Shown here piece by piece: positions 37,514-45,815 of a stretch of DNA of 53,040 bases (within the stretch, counting starts at the first letter, position 1; each line of letters opens with the position of its first letter). The DNA comes from Myxococcaceae bacterium (GTDB lineage: Bacteria; Myxococcota; Myxococcia; Myxococcales; Myxococcaceae). The position numbers and the translations under genes were made by a program. The notes under the pieces were generated by a model. The model searched no databases, was not told the origin of the DNA, and was given only the letters and a program-made list of their open reading frames with translations. The stretch spans positions 1-53,040 of the forward strand of contig JALOQF010000004.1 in the NCBI GenBank assembly GCA_025459425.1. Direction: 5' to 3'.

Positions 37514-38164
37514 ATGACTCGTACACGCTTCGCCATCGTCGTCGCGCTGTTCACCTCCACCGCCCTCGCTCAGGAAACGAACGCCCCCGAGACGGAGTGG
37601 GCGCCGAAGCAGGCCCTGCTCGCGCGCGTCGGCGTCGCGTCGATGTCTCCCGGCGGAGGGGTGTCGTTCGAGCGGCTGGTGAGCCAGCACCTGGCCATCG
37701 TGGTCGGCGTCGACGGCTCCTTCGTGCAAGAGGACACGTGGTCGCGCGCCGGCGGCTCCGGAGAGGTGGGCGCGCGCTGGTACTTCTTCGACCGGCCGCT
37801 CTCCGGTCCGTGGCTCGGCCTCTCGCTGACGGGCGGCGCCTCGGAGTCGACTCGCCAGTCCACCCTCGGCCTCGGGGGCCTCGGCGGCTTGAACGGCGGC
37901 GGCGGGCTCGGGGGCTCGTCCGGCACGACGCAGGCCGAGTTCACCACGCGGCAGCTCCAGCTCGGGGGACAGCTGCTCGTCGGGTGGACCTTCCGCTTCG
38001 ACAACCGACTCACCATCCAGCTCGCTGCCGGCCCCAGCGGGCAGGTGACCCGCAGCCGCCACCTCGTGACGACCGAGCTCGGCGGCACCACCGACACCGT
38101 CGCGCCCACCACCGGAGCCCGCGTCGGCCTCACCGGCTTCGTGGCCCTGGGCGTGGCGCTCTGA
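37514..38164 (+). CDS. Outer-membrane beta-barrel protein
   Basis: 216 residues. The signal peptide MTRTRFAIVVALFTSTALA precedes strands with alternating hydrophobicity (VSFERLVSQHLAIVVGVDGSF, EVGARWYFF, GPWLGLSLTGGAS, QLQLGGQLLVGWTFRF, TIQLAAGPSG) and a final strand ARVGLTGFVALGVAL. This resembles an OmpA/OprF-type or autotransporter-like 8-strand barrel, with a glycine-rich loop at about residues 120-137. The terminal residue is Leu rather than the usual Phe. The 237 bp before its ATG hold no gene; a hairpin follows its stop. Confidence 0.75.
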   Translation: MTRTRFAIVVALFTSTALAQETNAPETEWAPKQALLARVGVASMSPGGGVSFERLVSQHLAIVVGVDGSFVQEDTWSRAGGSGEVGARWYFFDRPLSGPWLGLSLTGGASESTRQSTLGLGGLGGLNGGGGLGGSSGTTQAEFTTRQLQLGGQLLVGWTFRFDNRLTIQLAAGPSGQVTRSRHLVTTELGGTTDTVAPTTGARVGLTGFVALGVAL

Positions 38165-38180
38165 CGGCGCGACATGAAAC

Positions 38181-38213
38181 GGCCTCCGGCGAGTGGGGCA
38201 CGCGCCGGAGGCC
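38181..38213. terminator. Hairpin after the beta-barrel gene
   Basis: An 11-bp perfect stem, GGCCTCCGGCG at 38181-38191 with CGCCGGAGGCC at 38203-38213, and an 11-nt loop. It lies 17 bp past the barrel stop and before the convergent 65-residue gene. No T-run follows, so it is a U-less hairpin terminator candidate. Confidence 0.6.
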
Positions 38214-38281
38214 GCCAGGCCTGCTGAGCCCCACCGCCACGCGCCGAGGAGGGCACGCAACCGTCGAGGCTCGTCTTCTCT

Positions 38282-38479
38282 TCAGTGAGGCAGCGGCTTG
38301 TCCGCGGGCCGCTCGGGGGTCTCCCGAACGTGGAGCTTCCCGTCGAGCGGCAGCACGTCGAGCTCGAGCGAGAGTGAGCCATCGCCGTTGAGCGTGGCCT
38401 TCCCGGCTCGAACCCAGATGCTGCCGTTGCGGCCTTCGCGAATGCTGAAGACCGTCAAGCGCGTCGCCGATGTCGTCAT
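38282..38479 (-). CDS. Conserved small protein, 65 aa
   Basis: Preceded by a strong ribosome site (GAAGGAGGAC before the ATG at 38479). The sequence SATRLTVFSIREGRNGSIWVRAGKATLNGDGSLSLELDVLPLDGKLHVRE has the pattern of a widespread short family in proteobacteria (IWVRxGxAxxNxDGSxxxxLDxLPxxGxLxxR), which looks like one small OB-like or beta domain. Function not known. A start 11 codons upstream would give an Arg-rich extension without a ribosome site. Confidence 0.75.
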   Translation of the reverse strand: MTTSATRLTVFSIREGRNGSIWVRAGKATLNGDGSLSLELDVLPLDGKLHVRETPERPADKPLPH

Positions 38480-38630
38480 GCGTGTCCTCCTTCGTGGACG
38501 CCGGGAGCCCATCTCCCGGAGTCGAGGCCACCCCTGAGCGAAGACCGCGCCAGCTGCCGCGCTCGTGCTTTCGCGCGCTTCACCTGACTGCGACAGGTGG
38601 ACTCCACCGGCCTTCTCGAAACGTGAGAAG

Positions 38631-39623
38631 TCAGTGGGCCGTCGTCGCGTGCGCCTCGAGGAACGCGGCGACCTTCGGGAACAGCTCGTCCGGCGCGCGG
38701 CGCGCCAGCACGAGGTCGCCGTGGCCTGCGTCGTACGAGAAGCCCGAGAAGCGGCCCACCGTCAGCTCCGTCGCGGGCCCGCCCAGGTGCTTCGCGGCCA
38801 GGTGCGCCACCGGCGGCGGGGCGAGCAGGTCGTTCACGCCCGCCACCAGCAGCACCGGCACGCGCACGCGGTCGAGCGCGCGGAGGTAGTCGAAGCCGTC
38901 TTCTCCATCGACCTTCCCGCTCGTCACCCAGCGCACGAACTGCTTCAGCACCCCGTGCGGCACGTCGGCCACCAGCGAGCGCAGCGCCTGCCGAATGACG
39001 TCGCCGTCGACGTTGTCGCGGTTGAGCAGGTACGCACCCACCGGCTCCGGCGGAAGACCGATGGGCACCGCCGCCTTCGCCATCATCGCCAGCGGCGCGA
39101 ACTGAAACTCGAGCAGCGGCTCGACGAGCTCGACGAAGCGCTTGAGCCCCGTCTGCAGCTCGAAGGACAGAGGGCTCCCCAGCGCCACCACGCCGGCGAT
39201 GGGCGCCTGGGGGCTGCGGGCGAGGTGCGCGAGCGGCAAGAGGCCTCCGCGCGAGTGGCCGACGAAGAAGACGCGCTCGGCGCCCGTCGAGTGAACGGCC
39301 TTCAGCGCGGCGGTGACGTCGAAGCTCGCCTCGACGTCGAACGTGCTGCCCTCGGCGCTGCCGCCCAGCCCGTGGCCCCGCAGCTCGAGCACCCAGGCCT
39401 CGAAGCCGTGCCGGGCGAGGAAGCGCGCCAGCGAGTAGCGCTCGTCGAAGTCGAGGTTGAAGCGGTTGGTGGCGAGGCTGTGGCCGAGCAGCACGGGCTC
39501 GACGAAGCGGCGCTCGCCCCGCGGGTGGTAGCGGCCCAGCGCGATGGCGCTGCCGTCGTCGGTCGAGACCCGGAAGAGCTGGTCGGGCGAGAAGACGAGC
39601 GGCTTCGGCAGGCGCACCGGCAC
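38631..39623 (-). CDS. Alpha/beta hydrolase
   Basis: 330 residues with the alpha/beta hydrolase fold: VEPVLLGHSLATNRFNLDF near the start, WVLELRGHGLGG, the nucleophile elbow FFVGHSRGGLLPL (Ser), VLLVAGVNDLLAPPPVAHLAAK (acidic residue), and YDAGHGDLVLARRAPDELFPKVAAFLEAH with the catalytic His in AGHGD. The first part resembles lipase/PHB-depolymerase-like hydrolases. Substrate unknown. It is 7 bp downstream of a metallophosphoesterase gene on the same strand; the three leftward genes 41016-38631 could form one operon. Confidence 0.85.
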   Translation of the reverse strand: MPVRLPKPLVFSPDQLFRVSTDDGSAIALGRYHPRGERRFVEPVLLGHSLATNRFNLDFDERYSLARFLARHGFEAWVLELRGHGLGGSAEGSTFDVEASFDVTAALKAVHSTGAERVFFVGHSRGGLLPLAHLARSPQAPIAGVVALGSPLSFELQTGLKRFVELVEPLLEFQFAPLAMMAKAAVPIGLPPEPVGAYLLNRDNVDGDVIRQALRSLVADVPHGVLKQFVRWVTSGKVDGEDGFDYLRALDRVRVPVLLVAGVNDLLAPPPVAHLAAKHLGGPATELTVGRFSGFSYDAGHGDLVLARRAPDELFPKVAAFLEAHATTAH

Positions 39624-39629
39624 GTCGCG

Positions 39630-40367
39630 CTACCCTTCGTGCAGCAGCACGGGCTTGAAGCCTGCCGCGTCACAGCTCGCCAGCACGTAGCGCACGCCGC
39701 CGTGCTCCCCTTGAAAGCCCGCGCCGATGCCGGGCCCGTGCAGGTGGCCGTACACACACAGCGTCGGCTGCCAGGCCTCGAGCACCCGCGAGAAGGCCGT
39801 CTCGAGCCCGTTCACGTACATCGGCGGGAAGTGCACCGCGCAGACCCTGACGGTGGGGCCGCTCCGACGGGCCTCCTTGTCCTTCGCGTCCTTGATGGAC
39901 AACGAGAGCCGGTTCGACTCGCGCTCGATGTAGTCGGGCTTCTGGGCTTCGTCGCCGAGCTCGCCCCCGGGCATCGGCGGCGCCTCGGGCGCGGTCCACA
40001 GCCGAGAGCCCGCGATGACGTAGGGCCCCACCTCGACCGCCGAGTTCTGCAGGAAGCCGACGAAGGAGCGGTAGGGCTCGAACAGCTTCTTCAGCTTCGC
40101 CGTGCTGTCGCCCCACCAGAAGTCGTGGTTGCCGCGCAGCAGCACCTTCTTGCCCGGGCGTGCGTCGAGCCAGGCGAGGTCGTCGAGCACCTCGGTGGCG
40201 CGCGTGGCCCAGGAGATGTCGCCGGCCACGATGATGACGTCGTCGGGCGTGACGAGCGCGTCCCACGCGTCGCCCAGCGGCTTCGGGTGCCCCGTCCAGC
40301 CGAAGCGGTCCATGTCCTTCTTGCGGCTCGACGGGAGGTGCGTGTCTCCGATGGCGAAGAGGCGCAT
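39630..40367 (-). CDS. Calcineurin-like metallophosphoesterase
   Basis: 245 residues, cytoplasmic. Metal-binding motifs: MRLFAIGDTHLPS (D-x-H), IIVAGDISWA (GD), LLRGNHDFWW (GNHD), VCAVHFPPMYV (H) and VYGHLHG (GHxH). These match the family of small stand-alone metallophosphoesterases related to YfcE/YkuE types. The substrate could be a phosphodiester or nucleotide; not decidable. It begins 4 bp after the TetR stop, so it is likely under the same promoter. Confidence 0.88.
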   Translation of the reverse strand: MRLFAIGDTHLPSSRKKDMDRFGWTGHPKPLGDAWDALVTPDDVIIVAGDISWATRATEVLDDLAWLDARPGKKVLLRGNHDFWWGDSTAKLKKLFEPYRSFVGFLQNSAVEVGPYVIAGSRLWTAPEAPPMPGGELGDEAQKPDYIERESNRLSLSIKDAKDKEARRSGPTVRVCAVHFPPMYVNGLETAFSRVLEAWQPTLCVYGHLHGPGIGAGFQGEHGGVRYVLASCDAAGFKPVLLHEG

Positions 40368-40371
40368 GCCG

Positions 40372-41016
40372 TCACCGGGCCTTCAGGCCGTCGACGAGGC
40401 GCCGCATGGCCACCCGCGCAGAGGCGAGCCCGTCGTCGGGGCCGACCTCGAACGGGCCGGCGAGCTGATCGTCGATGAGCAACGTCGCGTGCCCGTGCAC
40501 CAGCGACCACGCCGACATCACCGAGGCGCTCACGTCGTCGCTGCGGAAGGCCTCGGCGCCGACGCCTTCCTTCACCAGGCGGTGCAGCACCGAGAGCGCC
40601 TCGAAGGCCGCCTCGGCGAGCCCGGGGAACTGGGTGAAGGGCTTGAGCGCGCTGTCGAACATGACGCGAAAGGCCCCGGGCTGCTCGAGCGCGAAGCCGA
40701 CGTAGGCCACGCCCGCCTCGACGACCCTGCCCTCGGGGCTGCGGCCCTTCGCCGCGCCCGCCTCGAGCGCGAGGGTGAGCGCCTGGAAGCCCCGCACCGC
40801 CACCTCGGCCAGCAGCGCCGCCTTCGAGTCGAAGTGCCGGTAGGCCGCCGCGTGCGACACCCCGGCCAGCCGCGCCACGTCGCGCAGCGGCAGGTCGACG
40901 TGGCCGCTCTTCGCGATGGCCTTCTCGGCCGCCAGCACCAGGGCGTCCTTCAAGTGCCCGTGGTGGTACCGGCCTCCTTCCTTCTTCAGTCGCACCCGCT
41001 CGTCTGAGGTCGCCAT
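40372..41016 (-). CDS. TetR-family transcriptional regulator
   Basis: 214 residues. The N-terminal HTH reads YHHGHLKDALVLAAEKAIAKSGHVDLPLRDVARLAGVSHAAAYRHFDSKAALLAEV, a full TetR DNA-binding domain with recognition helix VSHAAAYRHF. The C-terminal part (FRVMFDSALKPFTQFPGLAEAAFEALSVLHRL, SAWSLVHGHATLLIDDQ) has the WHG-type ligand/dimer domain of TetR proteins. It is divergent from the metallo-beta-lactamase lipoprotein gene, with two operator-like sites in the 68-bp gap. The start at 41016 (MATSDERVRL) leaves these sites free; a longer frame would run across them. Confidence 0.9.
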   Translation of the reverse strand: MATSDERVRLKKEGGRYHHGHLKDALVLAAEKAIAKSGHVDLPLRDVARLAGVSHAAAYRHFDSKAALLAEVAVRGFQALTLALEAGAAKGRSPEGRVVEAGVAYVGFALEQPGAFRVMFDSALKPFTQFPGLAEAAFEALSVLHRLVKEGVGAEAFRSDDVSASVMSAWSLVHGHATLLIDDQLAGPFEVGPDDGLASARVAMRRLVDGLKAR

Positions 41017-41045
41017 GTGGTGGGACACCCTATCCGGGCAGGGAG

Positions 41046-41085
41046 ATGTTGCCAACGGCAACATTTGAAGTTACCATTGGAAACA
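41046..41085. promoter_or_regulatory. Two TetR operator-like sites
   Basis: Site 1: ATGTTGCCAACGGCAACAT, 41046-41064, a perfect inverted repeat (8-bp arms, 3-nt centre). Site 2: AGTTACCATTGGAAACA, 41069-41085, a degraded copy with the same plan (GTTxCC, 3 nt, GGxAAC). Centres are 22 bp apart, two helical turns, so two dimers would lie on the same DNA face. Site 2 reaches the first base of the ATG of the rightward gene. Inferred to bind the adjacent TetR protein and control both divergent genes. Confidence 0.75.
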
Positions 41086-41840
41086 TGAGACTCCTCCCTC
41101 TGCTGACGAGCGTGGCGCTGTGCGGCTGTTTTCCCGAGCGGGTGTCGACCACCGTCGAAGGCCGGAAGGTGCTGACGTTCCAGCACGAGTTCACGAACGT
41201 GCACGCCGTGGTGCACGACGGGAAGGTGGTGCTGGTCGACAGCGGGCACGAGCGGAACGTGCCGAAGCTCGAGGCCGACCTGGTGGCCGAGGGGCTTTCT
41301 CCGCGCGACGTGGTGGCGGTGGTGGTGACCCACGGGCACGCCGACCACGCCGGCGGCGCCCGGCACTTCCAGCAGACGTACGGCGCGAAGGTCATCGCGG
41401 GCCGGGGCGACACCACGCTCTTCACCGAGGGGCGCAACGACCCGCTCTGCCCCACCAACGCCGACGCGCGCGACCGGCTGGCGAAGGACCAGGCCGAGAC
41501 GTACCAGCCGCTGGTCCCCGACGTGCTGGTCGATGGCGCCGCGTCGCTCGAGGCGTTGGTGGGCGTGCCCGGCGAGGTGCTGTCGGTGCCCGGGCACACC
41601 GAGGGCTCGCTCGTGGTGAAGGTCGAGCGGAGCCTCTTCGTCGGCGACCTGCTCCGCGGCGCGGTCTTCACGAGGGACGCCGACGTGCACTTCTACATGT
41701 GCGACCTCGAGGACAACGCGAACGACGTTCGTGGGCTGCTGGCCTCGCAGCCCGACGTGACGACCTGGTTCGTCGGCCACTTCGGGCCGCTCACGCGCGC
41801 CGCCGTCGAGGCGAAGTTCGCTGAGCCGACGCGCCGCTGA
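41085..41840 (+). CDS. MBL-fold metallo-hydrolase lipoprotein
   Basis: 251 residues. Signal peptide MRLLPLLTSVALCGC with lipobox ALCGC. The metallo-beta-lactamase motif THGHADHAGG (HxHxDH) is present; later ligands are His in VPGHTEGSL, Asp in FVGDLL and His in WFVGHFGPLT. This set is a complete di-metal site of the glyoxalase II/quorum-lactonase-like branch. Possible substrates: lactones, thioesters, beta-lactams. The start codon touches operator site 2 and has no ribosome site upstream, so the transcript may be leaderless. A frame starting at 41046 would run across both operators and is unlikely. Confidence 0.88.
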   Translation: MRLLPLLTSVALCGCFPERVSTTVEGRKVLTFQHEFTNVHAVVHDGKVVLVDSGHERNVPKLEADLVAEGLSPRDVVAVVVTHGHADHAGGARHFQQTYGAKVIAGRGDTTLFTEGRNDPLCPTNADARDRLAKDQAETYQPLVPDVLVDGAASLEALVGVPGEVLSVPGHTEGSLVVKVERSLFVGDLLRGAVFTRDADVHFYMCDLEDNANDVRGLLASQPDVTTWFVGHFGPLTRAAVEAKFAEPTRR

Positions 41841-41849
41841 CGCGACCGC

Positions 41850-43382
41850 TCAGCGCCCCAGGAGCCGCTGCACCTCGAGCGCCTCGGCCGTGCGGCCCAG
41901 GTGGTTGAGACAGCGCACCTTCTGCTGCAGCACCGAGCGGCGCCACGCGGGCTCCAGCGGGGAAGCGCTCGCGGGCCCGCGCAGCCACGCGTCGGCCAGT
42001 TCGAGCGCCTCGTCATGGTCTCCCGCGTCCGCCAGCCTGGCGATGGTGCGCGCCGCCGACTCGCGCGTCGTCGACGTGATGGGCGCGAAGGGCACGTGCG
42101 CCTGCCGCTCGAGCTCGCGCAGGTGCTCCTCGATGGCCTTGAGGCTGAAGCCCGACGAGGGCCGGTGGCGACGCTTCGGCTGCACCGTCACCACCTGCGA
42201 CGGCGGCCCATTCACGGGCGGCGCGGGCGGCGGCTGAACGTCGGGCACCATCGCCGGTGGTGGCTCGACGTTCACTGGCGGCGACGGCGTGCCCGACGGC
42301 AGGGTCGCCCACTCGTCTTCCGGGTTGCCCGCGGGCGGCTCGACGTCGGCGGCCTCGTCGTCTTCTTCGCCGGCCGGCCCCGGTGGCGTCGCGGCGACCG
42401 CGGGCGGAACCTCGGGGGTCGCTGCGGCCGCAGGTGTCCCGGTGCCGGGGAGCGGCGGCGGCGTCGGGCCCGACGTCGGCCACGCGTAATCGTCCAGCTC
42501 GCCCTCGTGCCAGGCCACCGCGTGCCCAGCCGTCACCACCTGCGTCGCCTTCGGCGTCTTCACCTCGACGCTGCCCTCTTCGACGGCCACCACCACCCGC
42601 GCCACTTCGCGCGACACGAGGAAGCGCGTGCCGAGGTCCTTCACCTCGACGTCGCCGGCCTTCACCGTCAGCAGCCGGTCTTCGCGGTGCGGCACCACCA
42701 TCGCCAGGCTGCCCTGCTTCACCTCGAGCGAAAGCTCGTGCTGGTCGAGCTTCGCCAGCGTCACGTCGGTCGCGCTGGTGAGGCCAGCCTTGGTCCCATC
42801 GGGCAGCTTGAGCCACAACGAGCCACCCGCCGCGGTCGACACCTGCGCGCCCGTCTCGAGCACCTGCGCCCGGGCCAGGCTCGCGCCGCCGCCCACCTTC
42901 GCGTTCTTCGCGCTCGCCACCACCGCCTTCACCGGCTTCGGCGCGCGCGGCGGGACCGGAACTGGAGCCAGGGGCGCGAGCGGCGTCGAGGGCTCGACCG
43001 CGTTCGCCACGGGAGCGCCACCGCCTGCGCCGTCGGTCGGCCGCTGGTTCCACAGCACGAGGCCCACCACCACGGCCGCGGCAGCGGCGACCGGCAGGAG
43101 CACGCGGAAGGACAACAGGCTCTGCCACCAGGCGGTGAACGAGCGCGAGCCCTCGGCATCGGCCACCTCGGCCAGGCGCTCTCCCACCCGTCGGGCCATC
43201 GCGTCGGGCATCGCGGGCACGGGCGGCAACAGCGACAGCACCGCCACCGAGGCCTCGACGTCGGCCAGCGCCGCGCGCGCCGCTTCGGACGCCTCGAGCT
43301 GGGCCTTCACGCGCGCCGCCTCGTCGGGCGACAGCTCGCCCTTCACGTAGGCCCACAACGTCTCGGTCGAAGGAACGCTCAT
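41850..43382 (-). CDS. FecR-domain protein, probable anti-sigma regulator
   Basis: 510 residues. Cytoplasmic N-terminus 1-90 with the zinc-less anti-sigma-like LWAYVKGELSPDEAARVKAQLEASEAARA helix pair, then one transmembrane helix at 93-111. A periplasmic FecR domain covers about 155-300 (GAQVSTAAGGSLWLKLPDGTKAGLTSATDVTL, VKQGSLAMVVPHREDRLLTVKAGDVEVKDLGTRFLV, GSVEVKTPKATQVVTAGHAV). A Pro-rich linker and a C-terminal tetratricopeptide-like part (about 430-510) follow. It overlaps the ECF sigma gene upstream by 4 nt (ATGA), so it most likely controls that sigma. No TonB receptor is adjacent, unlike classic FecR systems. Confidence 0.85.
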   Translation of the reverse strand: MSVPSTETLWAYVKGELSPDEAARVKAQLEASEAARAALADVEASVAVLSLLPPVPAMPDAMARRVGERLAEVADAEGSRSFTAWWQSLLSFRVLLPVAAAAAVVVGLVLWNQRPTDGAGGGAPVANAVEPSTPLAPLAPVPVPPRAPKPVKAVVASAKNAKVGGGASLARAQVLETGAQVSTAAGGSLWLKLPDGTKAGLTSATDVTLAKLDQHELSLEVKQGSLAMVVPHREDRLLTVKAGDVEVKDLGTRFLVSREVARVVVAVEEGSVEVKTPKATQVVTAGHAVAWHEGELDDYAWPTSGPTPPPLPGTGTPAAAATPEVPPAVAATPPGPAGEEDDEAADVEPPAGNPEDEWATLPSGTPSPPVNVEPPPAMVPDVQPPPAPPVNGPPSQVVTVQPKRRHRPSSGFSLKAIEEHLRELERQAHVPFAPITSTTRESAARTIARLADAGDHDEALELADAWLRGPASASPLEPAWRRSVLQQKVRCLNHLGRTAEALEVQRLLGR

Positions 43383-43963
43383 GGCGCGCTCCCCTTGAGT
43401 TGCTTGACGGCCTCGGTGAAGTCGACGCGTGCGCGGTTGAGCCGGCTGCGCACGGTGTTGACGGGGCAGTCGACGAGCTCGCTGATCTCCTCGGGCTTCA
43501 TGCCGAGCAGGTCGTGGTACACGAAGACGGCCGCCTTCTCGTCACTCATCGTCGACAGCGCCTTCTGTACCAACTGGGCGGCCTGCGTCACCTGGGCGGC
43601 GCGCTCGGGGTCGAACGTCTCGGGCGCCGACTCCTCTGGCAGCTCGTCGGACTCGGCCACGGCCTCGGGCTTGCGGCGCTTCGAGCGCAGGTGCATCAAC
43701 CCCACGTTGACGCACACCCGGTGGAGGAACGTCGTGACCTTCGAGTCGCCGCGGTACCCTTTGAGCGCCCGCATCAGCTGCAGGTACGACTCCTGGACGA
43801 GGTCTTCGAGGTCGGGCGACTGGCCCACCACGCGGTAGAGCACCCGGAAGGCGAGCTCGCGCGTGCGCTCGTAGAGCTGCGTGAAGGCCACACCCTCGCC
43901 GTCGCGCGCCGCCAGCGCCAGCGCCCGCAGGGGATCGGCCGCCGCGATGGAGTCAGTCGCCAT
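43379..43963 (-). CDS. ECF-type RNA polymerase sigma factor
   Basis: 194 residues from the ATG at 43963. Sigma region 2: FTQLYERTRELAFRVLYRVVGQSPDLEDLVQESYLQLMRALKGYRGDSKVTTFLHRVCVNVGLMHLRSKRR, with the polymerase-binding and -10 helices. Region 4: STMSDEKAAVFVYHDLLGMKPEEISELVDCPVNTVRSRLNRARVDF, a helix-turn-helix for the -35. It forms a coupled pair with the FecR-type protein. The short N-terminus before region 2 makes the start somewhat uncertain; in-frame ATGs lie at 43993 and 44032. Target promoters not identifiable here. Confidence 0.93.
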   Translation of the reverse strand: MATDSIAAADPLRALALAARDGEGVAFTQLYERTRELAFRVLYRVVGQSPDLEDLVQESYLQLMRALKGYRGDSKVTTFLHRVCVNVGLMHLRSKRRKPEAVAESDELPEESAPETFDPERAAQVTQAAQLVQKALSTMSDEKAAVFVYHDLLGMKPEEISELVDCPVNTVRSRLNRARVDFTEAVKQLKGSAP

Positions 43964-44213
43964 ACGAGGAAGGGTGAGGACGAGCGCCGTCATGCCACAG
44001 GTTGGTTGCCGATGGCGGGCGGAGCGATCCACCCGCCGAGGAGCAGTTTTCCCAACATCGGCGCATGGTTGCAGAGTCGACGAAGGTCACTTCTTCTTCT
44101 TCAGCGCCCGAATGGCGTCGGCGGCTTCGTCCTGGCCGCAGTTGACCGGGCCCTGAGGCCCATCGTCCTTGGGGAGCTCGGAGAGGTCGCGCAGGGCGGG
44201 CACCGCGTCGACG

Positions 44214-45815
44214 TCACCGAGCGCCGCCAGCCGGGGCCGCCGACAGCTGGCGCACGCGGCACGACTTCGACTGGAGCGACGCCGCGTAACGGCCCACGAG
44301 GTCGAGCCCCTGGGCCGTCTGACTCGCGTCGAGCCACCGCAGCGCGCCCCACTGGCGGGCCGAGAGCGGCTCCTTCGCGAACGTCACGAACGCGGGCGTC
44401 AGACGCTTGAGTGGAACGACCCGAATGAGCTCCTCGAGGGCCGGGTCCCCTTCCGCCTCCGAGAAGTCTTCGGCCAGCGCCTCGAGCAACAGCGGGTGCG
44501 CGGCGTGGAGCGCCTGGTAGGGCTGGGCCGACAAGAGGCTGCGCTCGGCGTCTTTCCGCCCCGCCTTGTGGAGCGCCGCCGCCTTGAGCGCGAGGAGCGT
44601 GGGCGTGTCGCCGCGCGCCTGGGGCAACGCGGCGTCGATGGCCTCGAGCGCCTCGGTCGTCTGGTCCTTCACGAGGAGCGCTGAGACCCGCTCTGTGATG
44701 GGCGGCGGCCAGAAGGCCCAGGCGGTGGGGACCAGGGCGACGACGAGCGCGGTGACGATGAGGCTCGTCTTCCACTCGCGATCGAGCTGTTGGGTGAGCC
44801 TCGCCACGGTGCGCGCGCCCGCGCCGGCGCTCGACTGCACGCGGCCTGCCGTCAGCGTGAGGTTGGCCCACGTCTGCGTGGTGACGGCCTGGAGCGCCTT
44901 GAAGGTCTGCGTCGAGAGGTCTGAGTTCGCCGGCGCGAGCCCCTTGAGCGCCTCGACGAGGGCCGCGCCGTCTTTGGGGCGGTTGCCGGGCTTCTTCTCG
45001 AGGCACTGCATCACCAGCCTCACCAGCGCCGGGTGCTCGCGCAGCTGCGGCGCCACGTCGAGGAGCGACGGCGGCTTCTCGCGCACGTGCTGCTCCAGGT
45101 AGTCGCGGGTGTCGGGGCCCTCGAAGGGCAGCCGGCCAGCCAGCATGCGGAAGGCCAGCACGCCGAAGCTGTAGACGTCGGTGCGCGAGTCGACGGGCGA
45201 CGCGGTGGCCTGCTCGGGCGCGACGTACGCGGGCGTGCCCACGGCCTGGCCGGGGTGCGAGACGAAGGGGTTCGAGCCCGGCGGCGGCAGCGGCGGAGGC
45301 CCCTGCTTCACGTCTTCGTCGGGGATCTCCATCAGCCGCGCGATGCCGAAGTCGAGCAGCCGCGCCTGTTCTCCGCGCAGCCCCGGGCCGATGACGACGT
45401 TCTGCGGCTTGATGTCGCGGTGAATGATGCCGCGCTCGTGAATGGCGGCGAGCCCCTCGGCGAGCTGCAGCATCACCCGGGTGGCGCGCCGCGGCTCGAA
45501 GGGCCCGGCCTTGAGCGCCTGCTCGAGCGTCTCGCCGTCGGCCAGCTCGAGCACCAGCACCGTGCCGTCCTTGCCGGACTCGAAGTCGATGACGCGCACC
45601 ACCGACGGGTGGTCGACGGTGGACAGCAGCCGCGCCTCACGCTGGAACCGGTCGGCCATCGCCGGCTGGCTCGAGAGGTCGCGCTTGAGCACCTTGAGCG
45701 CCACCAGTCGTCCGAGGGACACCTGCTCGGCGAGGAAGACCTCGGCCATGCCCCCGCCTCCGAGGTGGCGGATGAGCTTGAAACGACCAGAGAGGACGAG
45801 ACGGTTCGCGGCCAC
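44214..45815 (-). CDS. Hanks-type Ser/Thr protein kinase, frameshifted near its end
   Basis: Kinase domain about 8-290: LGGGGMAEVFLAEQ (P-loop), VALKVLKR (Lys), HRDIKPQN (catalytic Asp), LLDFGIARL (DFG), GTPAYVAPEQA (activation segment), DVYSFGVLAFRMLAG and NRPKDGAALVEAL. A transmembrane helix follows at about 360-378 (SLIVTALVVALVPTAWAFW), then a helical domain with TPR-like repeats outside. As written the frame ends at 44214. One base fewer in the GGGG run at 44233-44236 (+ strand) would restore 43 more residues, RLAALGDVDAVPALRDLSEL to a KKKK end with a stop at 44087-44089. The start is a GTG at 45815; a longer upstream reading is spurious. The N-terminal kinase domain is intact. Confidence 0.85.
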   Translation of the reverse strand: MAANRLVLSGRFKLIRHLGGGGMAEVFLAEQVSLGRLVALKVLKRDLSSQPAMADRFQREARLLSTVDHPSVVRVIDFESGKDGTVLVLELADGETLEQALKAGPFEPRRATRVMLQLAEGLAAIHERGIIHRDIKPQNVVIGPGLRGEQARLLDFGIARLMEIPDEDVKQGPPPLPPPGSNPFVSHPGQAVGTPAYVAPEQATASPVDSRTDVYSFGVLAFRMLAGRLPFEGPDTRDYLEQHVREKPPSLLDVAPQLREHPALVRLVMQCLEKKPGNRPKDGAALVEALKGLAPANSDLSTQTFKALQAVTTQTWANLTLTAGRVQSSAGAGARTVARLTQQLDREWKTSLIVTALVVALVPTAWAFWPPPITERVSALLVKDQTTEALEAIDAALPQARGDTPTLLALKAAALHKAGRKDAERSLLSAQPYQALHAAHPLLLEALAEDFSEAEGDPALEELIRVVPLKRLTPAFVTFAKEPLSARQWGALRWLDASQTAQGLDLVGRYAASLQSKSCRVRQLSAAPAGGAR

